Shown here piece after piece: positions 17,956 through 27,904 of a DNA stretch of 64,000 bases (position 1 is its first letter; every line of letters begins with the position of its first letter). Source of the DNA: Melioribacteraceae bacterium. GTDB lineage: Bacteria > Bacteroidota > Ignavibacteria > Ignavibacteriales > Melioribacteraceae. The stretch is taken from the NCBI GenBank assembly GCA_030584085.1, contig CP129490.1, positions 1,831,511 through 1,895,510 on the forward strand, written 5' to 3'. The translations under genes were made by a program, and so were the position numbers. The notes below the pieces were generated by a model that was not told the origin of the DNA, searched no databases, and saw nothing but the letters and a program-made list of their open reading frames with translations.

Positions 17956-18339
17956 ATGATTTTTGGAATTGGTGTTGATATAATCGAGATTGATCGAATA
18001 AAAAAAAGTATTGAAAAATTCGGTGATAAATTCTTAAATAAAATTTATACTGAAAAAGAGCTTCAATACTGTGAATCAAAAAAAAATAAGTACCAACATT
18101 ATGCTGCAAGGTTTGCTGCTAAAGAAGCAATTTACAAAGCGATGTCAACCGGTTGGAAAAAGGGTACGAGTTGGAAAAATATTGAGATATACAACGAACC
18201 GAATGGAATGCCCAATGTTCATCTTTTTGGTCAATTAAACGATTTCATAAATCCAGATAAAGAATTAAAAATCACCATGAGTCATTCCGATAACTACGTG
18301 ACGGTCTTTGCAATCCTTTACACTAAAAACTCTCACTGA
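17956..18339 (+). CDS. acpS: Holo-[acyl-carrier-protein] synthase
   Basis: Transfers the 4'-phosphopantetheine arm from CoA to acyl carrier protein, needed for fatty acid synthesis. It has 127 residues, the usual AcpS length. The metal-binding motif GIGVDIIEIDRI is at the N-terminus, and RFAAKEAIYKAM carries the second acidic ligand. The C-terminal MSHSDNYVTVFAI is also typical. It starts one base after the ggt stop. A long-looped inverted repeat follows at 18353-18400. Confidence 0.94.
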   Translation: MIFGIGVDIIEIDRIKKSIEKFGDKFLNKIYTEKELQYCESKKNKYQHYAARFAAKEAIYKAMSTGWKKGTSWKNIEIYNEPNGMPNVHLFGQLNDFINPDKELKITMSHSDNYVTVFAILYTKNSH

Positions 18340-18352
18340 TTTGATTTACAAG

Positions 18353-18400
18353 CTTAGAGTGCTTCAAAAATACTAAAAATACAATTTATGCACTCTTAAG
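18353..18400. repeat. Inverted repeat downstream of acpS
   Basis: AGAGTGC (18356-18362) is matched by GCACTCT (18390-18396), and the flanking CTT/AAG pairs extend the stem past one bulged base. The 27-base loop is A/T-rich. There is no T-run, so it is not a standard intrinsic terminator. It may be a Rho-type 3' end or a regulator site in the 146-base gap before mnmA. Confidence 0.4.
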
Positions 18401-18485
18401 TTATTGTTTAGTAAGTAGTTATGTAAATTATTATATTTATGATTTGGTTTTAAGATAATATATCGATTTATAGAAAGGTAGTACT

Positions 18486-19586
18486 TTGAACGATAATAGA
18501 GTAATCGTTGCAATGAGTGGTGGTGTAGACTCCTCTGTAGCTGCTGCATTGCTTCATGAACAAGGGTATGATGTAATTGGTGTAACAATGAAGACTTGGG
18601 GCTTCATGGAGGTCGGAGGAGCTCCAAAACACGAATCAGGATGCTGCTCACTTGACGCAATCTTCGATGCGAAAAATGTTGCAAATAAATTTAATATTCC
18701 TCATTACACAGTAGATTTTACAAAAGCATTTGAAAACGCAGTGATCGATAATTTTGTTGATGAGTATTTGAGCGGCAGAACACCAAATCCATGTGTAATA
18801 TGTAATCGCAAAATTAAATGGGAAGAACTTCTTCTTAAAGCAGATGCCTTAGACGCAAAATTTGTTGCAACCGGACATTATGCCATAGTGGAATATGATC
18901 ATGAAAATAATCGTTATAGACTAAGAAATTCTGCTGATAATAGAAAAGATCAATCATATGCACTTTGGGGATTAACTCAAGAAAGTTTAAGCAGAACTTT
19001 GTTTCCGCTTGGAAATTATAATAAAACTCAAGTTCGTGGATTAGCTGAAAAGTTTGGTTTGAAAACTGCCGGAAAACCTGATAGTCAAGAAATATGTTTT
19101 GTAGCAGATAACAACTACGAAAGATTTTTAAAAGAAAGAATTCCGGATGTCATTGAAAATATAGAACAAGGTGAGATGATCTATCATGGTGAGAAAGTAG
19201 GAACTCATAGAGGAATTCCTTTTTATACTGTTGGACAAAGAAAAGGTCTCGGCGTCGCAATGGGGAAGCCGGTCTATGTAAAAAAAATTGATCATCGAAG
19301 TAATACAATAGAAATAGGTGATAAAGAAGAAATAAATCAATCGACACTTTATGCCGAAGAAGTAAACTATGTTAGTACTTTGAATTTAGAATTAGGCCAA
19401 ATAGTTTTTGCAAAGATTAGATATAACGACAAAGGTTCAACTGCAAAAGTTATTTCATTTTCAGATACAGAGTTTGTGATTGAATTTGATGAACCAAAAT
19501 CAGCTATTACTCCTGGTCAATCTGCTGTAATATATGATTCGAATGGCTTTGTTTTAGCTGGAGGAATAATCAGCAAAGGTGAATAG
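18486..19586 (+). CDS. mnmA: tRNA-specific 2-thiouridylase MnmA
   Basis: Installs 2-thiouridine at the wobble base of tRNA Lys, Glu and Gln, 366 residues. The N-terminal PP-loop VAMSGGVDSSVAAALL binds ATP. The two catalytic cysteines lie in NPCVICNRKIKW and DSQEICFVADN, as in the bacterial family, and GQRKGLGVA is in the tRNA-binding part. The start is TTG, placed directly before NDNRVIVAMSGG and after an AAGG ribosome site. Upstream is a 146-base gap, so it likely has its own promoter. Confidence 0.95.
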   Translation: MNDNRVIVAMSGGVDSSVAAALLHEQGYDVIGVTMKTWGFMEVGGAPKHESGCCSLDAIFDAKNVANKFNIPHYTVDFTKAFENAVIDNFVDEYLSGRTPNPCVICNRKIKWEELLLKADALDAKFVATGHYAIVEYDHENNRYRLRNSADNRKDQSYALWGLTQESLSRTLFPLGNYNKTQVRGLAEKFGLKTAGKPDSQEICFVADNNYERFLKERIPDVIENIEQGEMIYHGEKVGTHRGIPFYTVGQRKGLGVAMGKPVYVKKIDHRSNTIEIGDKEEINQSTLYAEEVNYVSTLNLELGQIVFAKIRYNDKGSTAKVISFSDTEFVIEFDEPKSAITPGQSAVIYDSNGFVLAGGIISKGE

Positions 19587-19748
19587 GTTTTTATTGACTA
19601 ATAATTCTGTTATATTCTGCAGCGAAATTTATCTTACTGGAGGTAAGCATTCGAACTTCACAAGCAAACAAACGGCGCGTTAAATTCTAAAGTCCTTCTG
19701 TTAAATCAGAGTTACGAACCTTTATCTATTTGTAATGTTAAAAAAGCG

Positions 19749-20180
19749 ATGATTCTTCTCTTTCTCGGAAAAGCTGAATTAATTGCAAACCGAGACGATA
19801 GAGAGGTTCGTTCAGTTACAAAATCTTTTCCATGGCCTAGCGTAATAAGACTCAACAGTTATATCGCAATCCCATTTCAAAAAATTATTCTAACAAGAAA
19901 GAATATATTGAAACGAGACGGACATAGATGTGCGTATTGTGGAAGAGGTGATGTACCTTTAACTTTGGATCACGTTATTCCAAAATCGAGAAGCGGAGAA
20001 GATTCATGGGAAAATCTTGTTGCTGCTTGTCTTCCATGCAACAATAAGAAAGGGGATAGAACTCCGGAAGAAGCGTTCATGCAAATGCGTATAAAACCAT
20101 ATACTCCAAATCATATCATGTTTATAAAAAATTCTGCTGGAAGACTTGAAGAAAAATGGAAACCTTTCTTGTTTCATTAA
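19749..20180 (+). CDS. HNH endonuclease family protein (5' end damaged or non-canonical)
   Basis: HNH nuclease-fold protein; from the first ATG it has 143 residues. A zinc-binding knuckle and HNH core are clear: CAYCGRGDVPLTLDHVIPKS, then CLPCNNKKG. The family's conserved N-terminus is present upstream in the same frame (about 19683-19748 reads NSKVLLLNQSYEPLSICNVK), yet that frame has no ATG, GTG or TTG before a stop at 19644. A GGAGGT site at 19639-19644 points to an intended start near 19650, where the codon is TTC. The gene therefore either uses an unusual start, has lost its start, or contains a sequence error. Function in this family is unknown. Confidence 0.75.
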   Translation: MILLFLGKAELIANRDDREVRSVTKSFPWPSVIRLNSYIAIPFQKIILTRKNILKRDGHRCAYCGRGDVPLTLDHVIPKSRSGEDSWENLVAACLPCNNKKGDRTPEEAFMQMRIKPYTPNHIMFIKNSAGRLEEKWKPFLFH

Positions 20181-20261
20181 CTAAAAATTGACTTCAAATC
20201 TCAAATAATTTCATTATCTTTATCAGTTAAACTAATCCTTTTCCACAAAAAAGACTCTTTT

Positions 20262-21242
20262 ATGGCTAAAAAACGAATATTAAGCGGAATGAGACCAACG
20301 GGCAAACTTCACCTTGGTCACTACGTTGGTGCACTTGAAAATTGGATACAATTGCAAGATAATTATGACAGCTTTCATTTAATTGCTGATTATCATGTAT
20401 TAACAACTTCACTCGACACGTCTCAAATTTATTCAAATACTATTGAAATGGTAATTGATTGGTTAGCTGCAGGGCTCGATCCGGTTAAAAGTCCTTTTTT
20501 CCGTCAATCGCAAATTAAAGAACACACTGAATTATTTTTAATTTTTTCAATGCTTGTGACACAAGCTAGATTAGAAAGAAATCCAACAGTAAAAGAACAA
20601 GTGAGAGATCTGAATATTCAGAACGTAATTTATGGACATCTAGGTTATCCGGTTTTACAATCTGCCGATATTCTTCTCTATAAAGGTGATGCCGTCCCGG
20701 TTGGGGAAGATCAAGTACCTCATGTTGAAATTACCAGAGAAGTTGCTCGTAAGTTTAATAATCAATACGGCATTGTTTTCCCCGAACCAGAACCGTTGTT
20801 GACAAAATTTTCCCGTTTGGTTGGTTTGGATGGAAACGCTAAGATGAGCAAATCACTAAATAATACAATTCTTCTTTCGGATGAACCGGAAGAAGTAAAA
20901 AATAAATTGAGAAAAGCAGTTACCGATCCTCAAAAAGTTAGAAAAAATGATCCCGGCAGACCCGAAGTTTGTGTTGTCTTTAGCTATCATCAAAAATTTA
21001 ATCATGAAAATGAAGAGGAAATTGCGGCTGGTTGCAGATCGGGTGAACTTGGTTGTGTGGATTGTAAAATGAAATGTTCTGAAAAGATCAATGATTTTTT
21101 AGCTCCTATGATTTCTAAAAGAAAAGAGCTAGAGAAAGATATTAAGCAAGTTGAAGCTATTTTGTTTGACGGTGAAAGCAAAGGTAAAAGCATTGCACAA
21201 AAAACAATGGAAGAAGTTCGTTCTAAAATGCAGTTAGGATAA
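20262..21242 (+). CDS. trpS: Tryptophanyl-tRNA synthetase
   Basis: Class I aminoacyl-tRNA synthetase charging tRNA-Trp, 326 residues, the normal bacterial length. The HIGH-type motif is HLGHYVGALENW within GMRPTGKLHLGHY, and the KMSKS loop is NAKMSKSLNNT. GDAVPVGEDQVPHVE is a further family signature. A TTGACT box at 20188-20193 sits in the 81-base gap before it and may be part of a promoter. The stop is one base from scpA. Confidence 0.96.
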   Translation: MAKKRILSGMRPTGKLHLGHYVGALENWIQLQDNYDSFHLIADYHVLTTSLDTSQIYSNTIEMVIDWLAAGLDPVKSPFFRQSQIKEHTELFLIFSMLVTQARLERNPTVKEQVRDLNIQNVIYGHLGYPVLQSADILLYKGDAVPVGEDQVPHVEITREVARKFNNQYGIVFPEPEPLLTKFSRLVGLDGNAKMSKSLNNTILLSDEPEEVKNKLRKAVTDPQKVRKNDPGRPEVCVVFSYHQKFNHENEEEIAAGCRSGELGCVDCKMKCSEKINDFLAPMISKRKELEKDIKQVEAILFDGESKGKSIAQKTMEEVRSKMQLG

Positions 21243-21243
21243 T

Positions 21244-21975
21244 ATGTACAAGATAAAACTTAACGATTTTGAGGGACCACTCGATTTACTTCTTTTTTTT
21301 ATTAGACGAGATGAACTAGATATTTACGATATTCCAATCGCTTACATCACTAAAGAATTTATGATCTATCTTAGATTAATGGAAAAACTCGATCTGGAAA
21401 TTGCCGGTGATTTTATTCTAATGGCTTCAACATTGATGCAAATTAAAGTGAGAATGCTTCTTCCCAAAGAAATTGATGAAGAGGGTGAAGAAATTGATCC
21501 GCGTGCAGATTTGGTTAAGGCTTTACTTGAATACAAAAGGTATAAGGAAGCCTCCGAAGAATTTTCCTTTTTAGAAGCAAATCAAAGAAAGATCTATTTT
21601 AGAAATTATTTCAAATACGATGTTGTTGAAGCACCAGCGGAAATTGATACATTATTAAAGAACATAACTATATATGATCTAATAAAAGCTTTCAAAAAAG
21701 CGCTTGAAGAAAAACCAAAAGAAGTTGTTCACGAAGTAAAAAAATGGAATGTGACAATCGACCAACAGATTCAATACATCGAAAATAAGCTAACTTCAAA
21801 AAGGAATTTTCTATTCTTTGAATTAATGCATGAATTGAACACCAAGATAAAAATCATAGTTACGTTTATTGCGATGCTGGAAATGATAAAAATGGGAAGA
21901 TTAGGTTTGAGGGAATCCCATTCATTTAATGATTTTGAATTATACGCATTGGAGAATGATGGACAAGATATATAA
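21244..21975 (+). CDS. scpA: Segregation and condensation protein A (kleisin)
   Basis: Kleisin subunit bridging the SMC dimer heads in the chromosome-condensing complex, 243 residues. The N-terminus KLNDFEGPLDLLLFFIRRDELDIYDIPI is diagnostic in pattern (FEGPLDLLL). The C-terminal winged-helix region includes FIAMLEMIKMGRLGL. It overlaps scpB by about 20 bases, so the two subunits are probably translationally coupled. The SMC gene is not in this window. Confidence 0.95.
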   Translation: MYKIKLNDFEGPLDLLLFFIRRDELDIYDIPIAYITKEFMIYLRLMEKLDLEIAGDFILMASTLMQIKVRMLLPKEIDEEGEEIDPRADLVKALLEYKRYKEASEEFSFLEANQRKIYFRNYFKYDVVEAPAEIDTLLKNITIYDLIKAFKKALEEKPKEVVHEVKKWNVTIDQQIQYIENKLTSKRNFLFFELMHELNTKIKIIVTFIAMLEMIKMGRLGLRESHSFNDFELYALENDGQDI

Positions 21976-22612
21976 TTCTGTTATAGAAGCCTTAATTTTT
22001 GCTTCGGACGAAGTTATTACTTCAAACGAAATAATTACTGCTATTAGGGAAATTGATGGGGATGATTCAACATTATCGCAATCTGAAATTGAATCTACGA
22101 TCGATATTCTAAATCAAAAATATACCGAAGCGGAATTATCGTTTCACATAATTAAAATTGCCGGAGGTTATTCATTTGCCACCAAACCGGAGAATGCAAA
22201 GTATTTAGGTTTTTTATCTACTGAAAAAAGTAAACGGCGTTTAAGTCAAGCTGCATTAGAGACCTTGGCCATAATTGCTTATAAACAGCCGATTACTAAA
22301 CCTGAGATTGAATCTATTCGTGGTGTTAACTCGGATTATATGATCAATACATTATTGGAAAAAAATCTTATTACCATTAAAGGAAGAGCCGAAACTATCG
22401 GGCGACCGCTACTATATAATACGACAGAAGAATTTCTTAAATACTTTGGCTTAAACAAGATAACAGACTTACCTAAACCTCGCGAAATTGAAGAAATCAT
22501 GCAAGATGAAGATTTCCTTGAACAAAAACGAAAGATAATGATGAACGAAATTGAGGAAGAACTGGAAAATGACACAAAACTCGACGCTGAAGAAGAAAGT
22601 TCGATTGAATAA
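21956..22612 (+). CDS. scpB: Segregation and condensation protein B
   Basis: Partner of ScpA in the SMC complex, about 218 residues with two winged-helix domains. Visible motifs are YNSVIEALIFASDEVIT near the start and LSQAALETLAIIAYKQPITKPEIE, typical of ScpB. The acidic C-terminal tail is less conserved. Two adjacent ATG codons (21956 and 21959) lie after GGAG, so the start is fixed to within one codon. The gene overlaps scpA at its 5' end and the pseudouridine synthase at its 3' end. Confidence 0.94.
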   Translation: MMDKIYNSVIEALIFASDEVITSNEIITAIREIDGDDSTLSQSEIESTIDILNQKYTEAELSFHIIKIAGGYSFATKPENAKYLGFLSTEKSKRRLSQAALETLAIIAYKQPITKPEIESIRGVNSDYMINTLLEKNLITIKGRAETIGRPLLYNTTEEFLKYFGLNKITDLPKPREIEEIMQDEDFLEQKRKIMMNEIEEELENDTKLDAEEESSIE

Positions 22613-23297
22613 ATATCTGTCTGAATGTGGTGTAGCTTCCAGAAGAAAATCAGAAGAATTAATAAAAGAAAGTAGAATTTCTATCAATGGAAGAGTTATA
22701 ACTGATTTTGCCTATGAGGTTTCTGCTGATAATGATGATGTAAAACTTGATGGTGAAAAAATTCGGCCTGAGAAAAAGGTTTATTATCTTCTAAACAAAC
22801 CCAAAGGATTTATTACATCTACTGCTGATGAAAAAGGACGCAGAACAGTTCTTCATTTAATTAATACAGACAAAACAATTTTTCCGGTTGGAAGATTGGA
22901 TTATGATACTACAGGTGTTTTATTACTTACAAATGACGGAGATTTTGCCAACAGCATAACACATCCAAGCCGGAAAATAATTCGTGAATATGTGGCTGGA
23001 TTGGATAAGGAACTGACTAAAGAACATCGTGAGAGATTAATAAAAGGAATTGTCCTCGATAGACGAAAGAGTTTTTTCAAAAAAATTTATTTCCCAAAAA
23101 AAAAGAACTACAAATTAGTTGCTATTGAGGTTGAGGAGGGAAGAAATCACTTTGTAAAGAGAATGTTTAATGCTCTCGGATATGAAGTGCGTTCATTAGA
23201 AAGAATTCGTTTCGGTGATTTCACGGTAGGGAAACTACAAATTGGTAAATCCAGAAAACTCTCCTATACGGAAATTCAAAATTATTTAAGATCATGA
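22569..23297 (+). CDS. rluB: RluB/RsuA-family ribosomal pseudouridine synthase
   Basis: Isomerises a specific uridine in rRNA to pseudouridine, about 242 residues. An N-terminal S4 domain (VRLNKYLSECGVASRRKSEELI) binds RNA. The catalytic Asp is in FPVGRLDYDTTGVLLLTND, and LLNKPKGFITS precedes it. From the ATG at 22569 it overlaps scpB by 44 bases; an in-frame start at 22551 is possible but adds residues not typical of the family. The scpA-scpB-rluB order is widely conserved. Confidence 0.92.
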   Translation: MTQNSTLKKKVRLNKYLSECGVASRRKSEELIKESRISINGRVITDFAYEVSADNDDVKLDGEKIRPEKKVYYLLNKPKGFITSTADEKGRRTVLHLINTDKTIFPVGRLDYDTTGVLLLTNDGDFANSITHPSRKIIREYVAGLDKELTKEHRERLIKGIVLDRRKSFFKKIYFPKKKNYKLVAIEVEEGRNHFVKRMFNALGYEVRSLERIRFGDFTVGKLQIGKSRKLSYTEIQNYLRS

Positions 23298-24784
23298 TAA
23301 GATACTTCTTCATAATATTATTTATAACAACTTTATTATTCTCACAAAATATAATTCCGAATGAGAATGATTCAAATAATGTTATCAAGCAAAGTAAGAT
23401 TTCGGAGTTAAGAAGTGAATTAGATGATATATTCTCTGACCCAAATTTTGTAAATGCATTTTGGGGCGCATCTATCTACTCACTAAAAACCGGCGAAACT
23501 ATCTATAAATTAAATACTGATAAATCTTTTAAGCCGGGCAGTGTTTTAAAACTTTTTACAACTTCAACTGCACTGTTATTGCTCGGACCCGATTATAAAT
23601 TTAAAACAACTTTTTTCACTGATGGTAAAATCATTAATGGTGTATTAGAAGGAAATCTTATTATTGTTGGATTTGGTGATCCGACAATAACTTCCGGAGA
23701 TGGGAAAGAAAATGACGATTTCAAATCTTGGATAGATTCACTTAATCATCAAGGTATTTATTCTATCAAAGGTGACCTGATTCTTTATGACGATAATTTT
23801 GAAACCAGCATGTATGGTAAATCGTTAGTAGCAAGATATGATTACAATTGTTCTTCACCATATAGTGGGTCATTTGTCCTAAATGAAAATAATTATGAGA
23901 TAATACTTGAACCTACTGAACCTGGCAGTTTATCAAAAGTTTTCTTTACCTTATTTGGGAAAAAATATTCAATCATAAACAACGTTTTTACAAATAGTAA
24001 GATTAAAGAAAATCAGATTGAATATAAGGTTGAAGACAACAATAAAATTATTATTGACGGACAAATTTCATTAAATAGTGATCCCCACTTTATAAAAATT
24101 CCAATAAATAATCCGAGCCAATTTTTTGCTAATGCATTTTACGAAGTTTTGGTAGAAGAAGGCTTGGTTGTTAAAGGTTCCGCAAAAACAAATTCGAAAT
24201 TAGGTAAGCAATTTGATTTTAACGAATTGACATATTTATTTGAAGATCATTCAGCACGTTTAACGGAAATTGTAGCTGAGATCAATAAGAATAGCAATAA
24301 TGTCTATGCCGAGCAATTATTAAAAGCCATCGGTTATGAATTATTTGGATATGGTTCGACAAAAAATGGACTGATCGCTATAGAAAAGATAATTCAACAG
24401 ATGGGTATCAACCCTACTAACATACAGATTGTTGATGGTTCGGGTGTTTCTCCGATTAATTTGATAACACCAAACCAGGTAACAAAATTGTTAAGCTACA
24501 TGTATAAAAGTGATTCCTTCGAGGAATTTTACAAATCGCTGTCAATTGCCGGATTTGATGGGACACTTATTGAGCGAATGGGTAAATCTAAAGCGGAAAA
24601 TAATTTCAGAGGTAAATCAGGTTATTTAGAGAATGTAAGAAGTTTAGCAGGCTATATTAAAACAACTGATAATGAACCAATCGCGTTAGTGCTGATTGCA
24701 AATAACTTTTTAGTACCAGCACAACTTGCAAGTTACGTGCAGGATAAAATCTGTAATCTATTAGCAAATTTTACAAGAAACTAA
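23294..24784 (+). CDS. dacB: D-alanyl-D-alanine carboxypeptidase/endopeptidase (PBP4, S13 family)
   Basis: Periplasmic peptidoglycan hydrolase that trims or cuts peptide side chains, 496 residues. A signal peptide occupies about the first 18 residues. The three penicillin-binding motifs are present: SVLK in [21 protein letters not shown] in [11 protein letters not shown], and KSG in [14 protein letters not shown] long insert between the first two motifs is normal for class C PBPs. The start overlaps the rluB stop by 4 bases. Confidence 0.93.
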   Translation: MIRYFFIILFITTLLFSQNIIPNENDSNNVIKQSKISELRSELDDIFSDPNFVNAFWGASIYSLKTGETIYKLNTDKSFKPGSVLKLFTTSTALLLLGPDYKFKTTFFTDGKIINGVLEGNLIIVGFGDPTITSGDGKENDDFKSWIDSLNHQGIYSIKGDLILYDDNFETSMYGKSLVARYDYNCSSPYSGSFVLNENNYEIILEPTEPGSLSKVFFTLFGKKYSIINNVFTNSKIKENQIEYKVEDNNKIIIDGQISLNSDPHFIKIPINNPSQFFANAFYEVLVEEGLVVKGSAKTNSKLGKQFDFNELTYLFEDHSARLTEIVAEINKNSNNVYAEQLLKAIGYELFGYGSTKNGLIAIEKIIQQMGINPTNIQIVDGSGVSPINLITPNQVTKLLSYMYKSDSFEEFYKSLSIAGFDGTLIERMGKSKAENNFRGKSGYLENVRSLAGYIKTTDNEPIALVLIANNFLVPAQLASYVQDKICNLLANFTRN

Positions 24785-24798
24785 TTCCAGGAGGAATT

Positions 24799-26304
24799 TT
24801 GGAACAGAATCAACAACAGGATATTAATAGTTTAATTCAGAGACGACTTGAAGAATTACATGAACTAAAAGAAAAGGGTTTTCAACCATTTGCGTATTCA
24901 TTTGATGTGCAAAATAAAGCGTCGGAAATTAAAACAAATTTTGAAGAATATGAAAATAAGGATGTTTCTATCGCCGGAAGAATTATGGCAATTCGTAGAA
25001 TGGGGAAGGCATCGTTTACGCATATACAAGACGATTCGGGACGAATACAAATCTATTTAAAGAAAGATGAAATTGGTGATTCATATGACGCCTTTAAGCT
25101 GTTAGATATAGGTGATATTATTGGCGTTCAGGGTTATGTATTTAAAACTAAGACTGGTGAAACATCGGTTCATGCAAAATCTTTAATGCTTTTAACAAAA
25201 TCGATAAGACCAATACCAATTGCAAAAGAAACAACCGATGAACAAGGCAATAAAGTAATTCATGATCAGTTTACGGATAAAGAATTACGTTATCGTCAGC
25301 GTTATGTTGATTTAATCGTCAATCCGGATGTTAAAGATGTTTTTATAAAACGTTCTAAAATCGTTTCTGAAATGAGACGCTTCCTAGATGAAAATGGAAT
25401 GTTGGAAGTTGAGACTCCGATACTTCAACCGCTTTACGGAGGTGCTTCAGCTCGACCTTTCATTACTCATCATAATACTTTAGATATGGAATTATATTTA
25501 AGAATCGCAGATGAACTTTACCTAAAAAGATTAATTGTTGGTGGTTTTGAAGGTGTTTACGAAATCTCGAAAGATTTCCGTAATGAAGGAATGGACAGAA
25601 CACATAATCCCGAGTTTACGATGATGGAACTTTATGTTGCTTATAAGGATTATGAATGGATGATGAATTTTGTGGAAGAAATGGTTACTTCGATTTGCAA
25701 AAAAGTTTTTGGTAAAACAGAATTTGAAGTGGAAGGACAAAAAATAAATTTTGTTTCACCTTGGCAAAGAGTATCTATGGTTGATGAGATTAAGAAAGAG
25801 ACCGGAATAGATATTATTAATTCGACGGATGAAGAATTAAAAGCTGCCGTTAAAAAACATGGCGGTGATTTAGACGGTACTGAAAATAAAGGAACATTGA
25901 TTGATGAATTATTCGAATTGACTGTTCAATCAAAATTAATTCAACCAACTTTTGTAATTGATTATCCTTTGGAATTATCACCTTTAGCAAAGAAACACAG
26001 AGAAAAAGAGGGACTAGTTGAAAGATTTGAAGCGTTCGTAGTCGGAAGAGAAATCTGTAATGCATTCTCCGAGTTAAATGATCCGATCGATCAACGCGAA
26101 AGATTTGAAGAACAGAAAAGATTTGCCGATGCCGGTGATGAAGAGGCTCAAAAAATTGATGAAGATTTTGTGAGAGCGTTAGAATATGGTATGCCACCAA
26201 CTGCCGGACTGGGAATTGGAATTGATAGACTTGTAATGTTGTTAACTAATCAATCTTCAATCCGGGATGTAATTTTTTTCCCGCAAATGAGACCGCAAAA
26301 GTAA
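24799..26304 (+). CDS. lysS: Lysyl-tRNA synthetase, class II
   Basis: Charges tRNA-Lys, 501 residues. An N-terminal OB fold ([21 protein letters not shown]) is followed by the class II catalytic core with [15 protein letters not shown] (motif 1), [19 protein letters not shown] (motif 2) and [14 protein letters not shown] (motif 3). The start is TTG, supported by an AGGAGG site seven bases upstream. It follows dacB by 14 bases and precedes the processing peptidase by 3, in an apparent operon. Confidence 0.96.
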   Translation: MEQNQQQDINSLIQRRLEELHELKEKGFQPFAYSFDVQNKASEIKTNFEEYENKDVSIAGRIMAIRRMGKASFTHIQDDSGRIQIYLKKDEIGDSYDAFKLLDIGDIIGVQGYVFKTKTGETSVHAKSLMLLTKSIRPIPIAKETTDEQGNKVIHDQFTDKELRYRQRYVDLIVNPDVKDVFIKRSKIVSEMRRFLDENGMLEVETPILQPLYGGASARPFITHHNTLDMELYLRIADELYLKRLIVGGFEGVYEISKDFRNEGMDRTHNPEFTMMELYVAYKDYEWMMNFVEEMVTSICKKVFGKTEFEVEGQKINFVSPWQRVSMVDEIKKETGIDIINSTDEELKAAVKKHGGDLDGTENKGTLIDELFELTVQSKLIQPTFVIDYPLELSPLAKKHREKEGLVERFEAFVVGREICNAFSELNDPIDQRERFEEQKRFADAGDEEAQKIDEDFVRALEYGMPPTAGLGIGIDRLVMLLTNQSSIRDVIFFPQMRPQK

Positions 26305-26307
26305 ATT

Positions 26308-27900
26308 ATGTCTGATAAAAAAGGTTTTAGTAAATTATTTTTATTAGTGATTGGTCTTTTTATTGGATTCCAAATTGGTCAATGGATTGGTGATTCGGCT
26401 GATCCGGACACTGAGAAAGTTCAGCAAGTATTAGAACTTACTAAACGATATTATCTTGAAGAAATTAGCGCTGATTCTCTATCAGAAGATGCTATTGAAG
26501 GTATTCTCTCAAAACTTGATCCTCATAGTGTCTACATTTCAAAAGAAGTTCAAAGTACATTTGAAGAACAGTTGGAAGGAAATTTTGAAGGCATTGGTAT
26601 TGAATTCCAAATTATAGATGATACAATCACTGTAGTCTCTCCTATTATTGGAACACCAAGCGACCGCTTAGGGATAATGCCTGGCGATAGAATTATTAAA
26701 ATTGATGATACTACCGCTGTCGGATTTAGTAATACTCAAGTAATTCAAAAACTTAGAGGAAAGAAGGGGAGTAAGGTTAGAATTATCATATATCGACCAT
26801 CCGAAAAAAGTGAAATAGTTTATGAAATTGAAAGAGATGTCATCCCGATAAACTCTGTAGAAATTTCCTTAATGCTACAAGATAGTGTGGGTTATATAAG
26901 TTTGACAAGATTTGCCGAAAAAACATCGGAAGAACTTTATGAAGCCCTCAATTCTTTAAGCAACCAAGGTATGCAGTATTTGCTCCTTGATCTTAGAAAT
27001 AATCCCGGCGGTTTATTTGAGCAATCTGTTGAGGTTTCTGATTTTTTTATTTCTGATGATAAACTAATTGTTTATACTCAGGGAAGAATAGAAGAGTTCA
27101 ACGAAGAAAGAAGAGCTTCACAAAAATATTCATTTGAGAATATTCCGCTTATTGTGTTGATTAATAGAGGAAGTGCATCAGCTAGTGAGATTGTTGCCGG
27201 AGCCGTGCAAGATTGGGATAGAGGTTTAATTGTTGGTGAAACTTCTTTTGGTAAGGGACTTGTTCAAAGACCATTTTTATTGAATGATAATTCTGCGATA
27301 AGATTGTCAATTTCCAGATATTATACACCATCAGGCAGAGCAATTCAGAGAAATTATAAGTCAGACATTGATTATTATTCTGAAGTAATGACACGCAATG
27401 AAGTTGATTCGGATAATTATGATCACCATGAAGAATCAGATTCACTTAAACAATCTTTCTTGACAAGTAAAGGAAGGAAAGTCTATGATGGAGGTGGTAT
27501 TACACCCGATTATAATGTCTCACAAGGTTCCTTAACAAAATTTACCGCGGAACTTAGAAGCAAAAATATTTTTTACCAATTTGTACGAGATCAAATTGAT
27601 AATAGAAAAATGGAGCTTTCGGACGAAATAAAAACTGATCTCGGTCTGTTCTTAAAAAATAATATAATCTCAGAAAGTAAAATCGGTGAATTCAAGAAAT
27701 TTGTCCAAGAAAAAGAAATCGATCTCAATTCTAAAGAATTCAATGATGATATAGATTATATAACTTCTCTTTTGAAAGCATACTTTGCAAAAGAATATTT
27801 TAATAGTGAAGGTTGGTATTCAGTGCTTTTAAATCAAGATGACCAGATTAATAAATCCTTGACCCTATTGAAAAAATCAAAAGAAATGTTTTTAAACTAA
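26308..27900 (+). CDS. ctpA: C-terminal processing peptidase, S41 family
   Basis: Tail-specific serine protease acting in the periplasm, 530 residues. An N-terminal membrane anchor (FSKLFLLVIGLFIGFQIG) precedes a PDZ domain (SDRLGIMPGDRIIKIDD) and the S41 catalytic domain. The catalytic Ser lies in NRGSASASEIVAGAVQDW and the Lys in GETSFGKGLVQ. The C-terminal 130 residues are an extension common in Bacteroidota-type CtpA. It sits 3 bases after lysS. Confidence 0.93.
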   Translation: MSDKKGFSKLFLLVIGLFIGFQIGQWIGDSADPDTEKVQQVLELTKRYYLEEISADSLSEDAIEGILSKLDPHSVYISKEVQSTFEEQLEGNFEGIGIEFQIIDDTITVVSPIIGTPSDRLGIMPGDRIIKIDDTTAVGFSNTQVIQKLRGKKGSKVRIIIYRPSEKSEIVYEIERDVIPINSVEISLMLQDSVGYISLTRFAEKTSEELYEALNSLSNQGMQYLLLDLRNNPGGLFEQSVEVSDFFISDDKLIVYTQGRIEEFNEERRASQKYSFENIPLIVLINRGSASASEIVAGAVQDWDRGLIVGETSFGKGLVQRPFLLNDNSAIRLSISRYYTPSGRAIQRNYKSDIDYYSEVMTRNEVDSDNYDHHEESDSLKQSFLTSKGRKVYDGGGITPDYNVSQGSLTKFTAELRSKNIFYQFVRDQIDNRKMELSDEIKTDLGLFLKNNIISESKIGEFKKFVQEKEIDLNSKEFNDDIDYITSLLKAYFAKEYFNSEGWYSVLLNQDDQINKSLTLLKKSKEMFLN

Positions 27901-27904
27901 CAGC

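Noticed and set aside
19594-19616. Promoter for the HNH gene (TTGACT and TATATT)
   Set aside because: The spacing is 11 bases, too short for a standard promoter.
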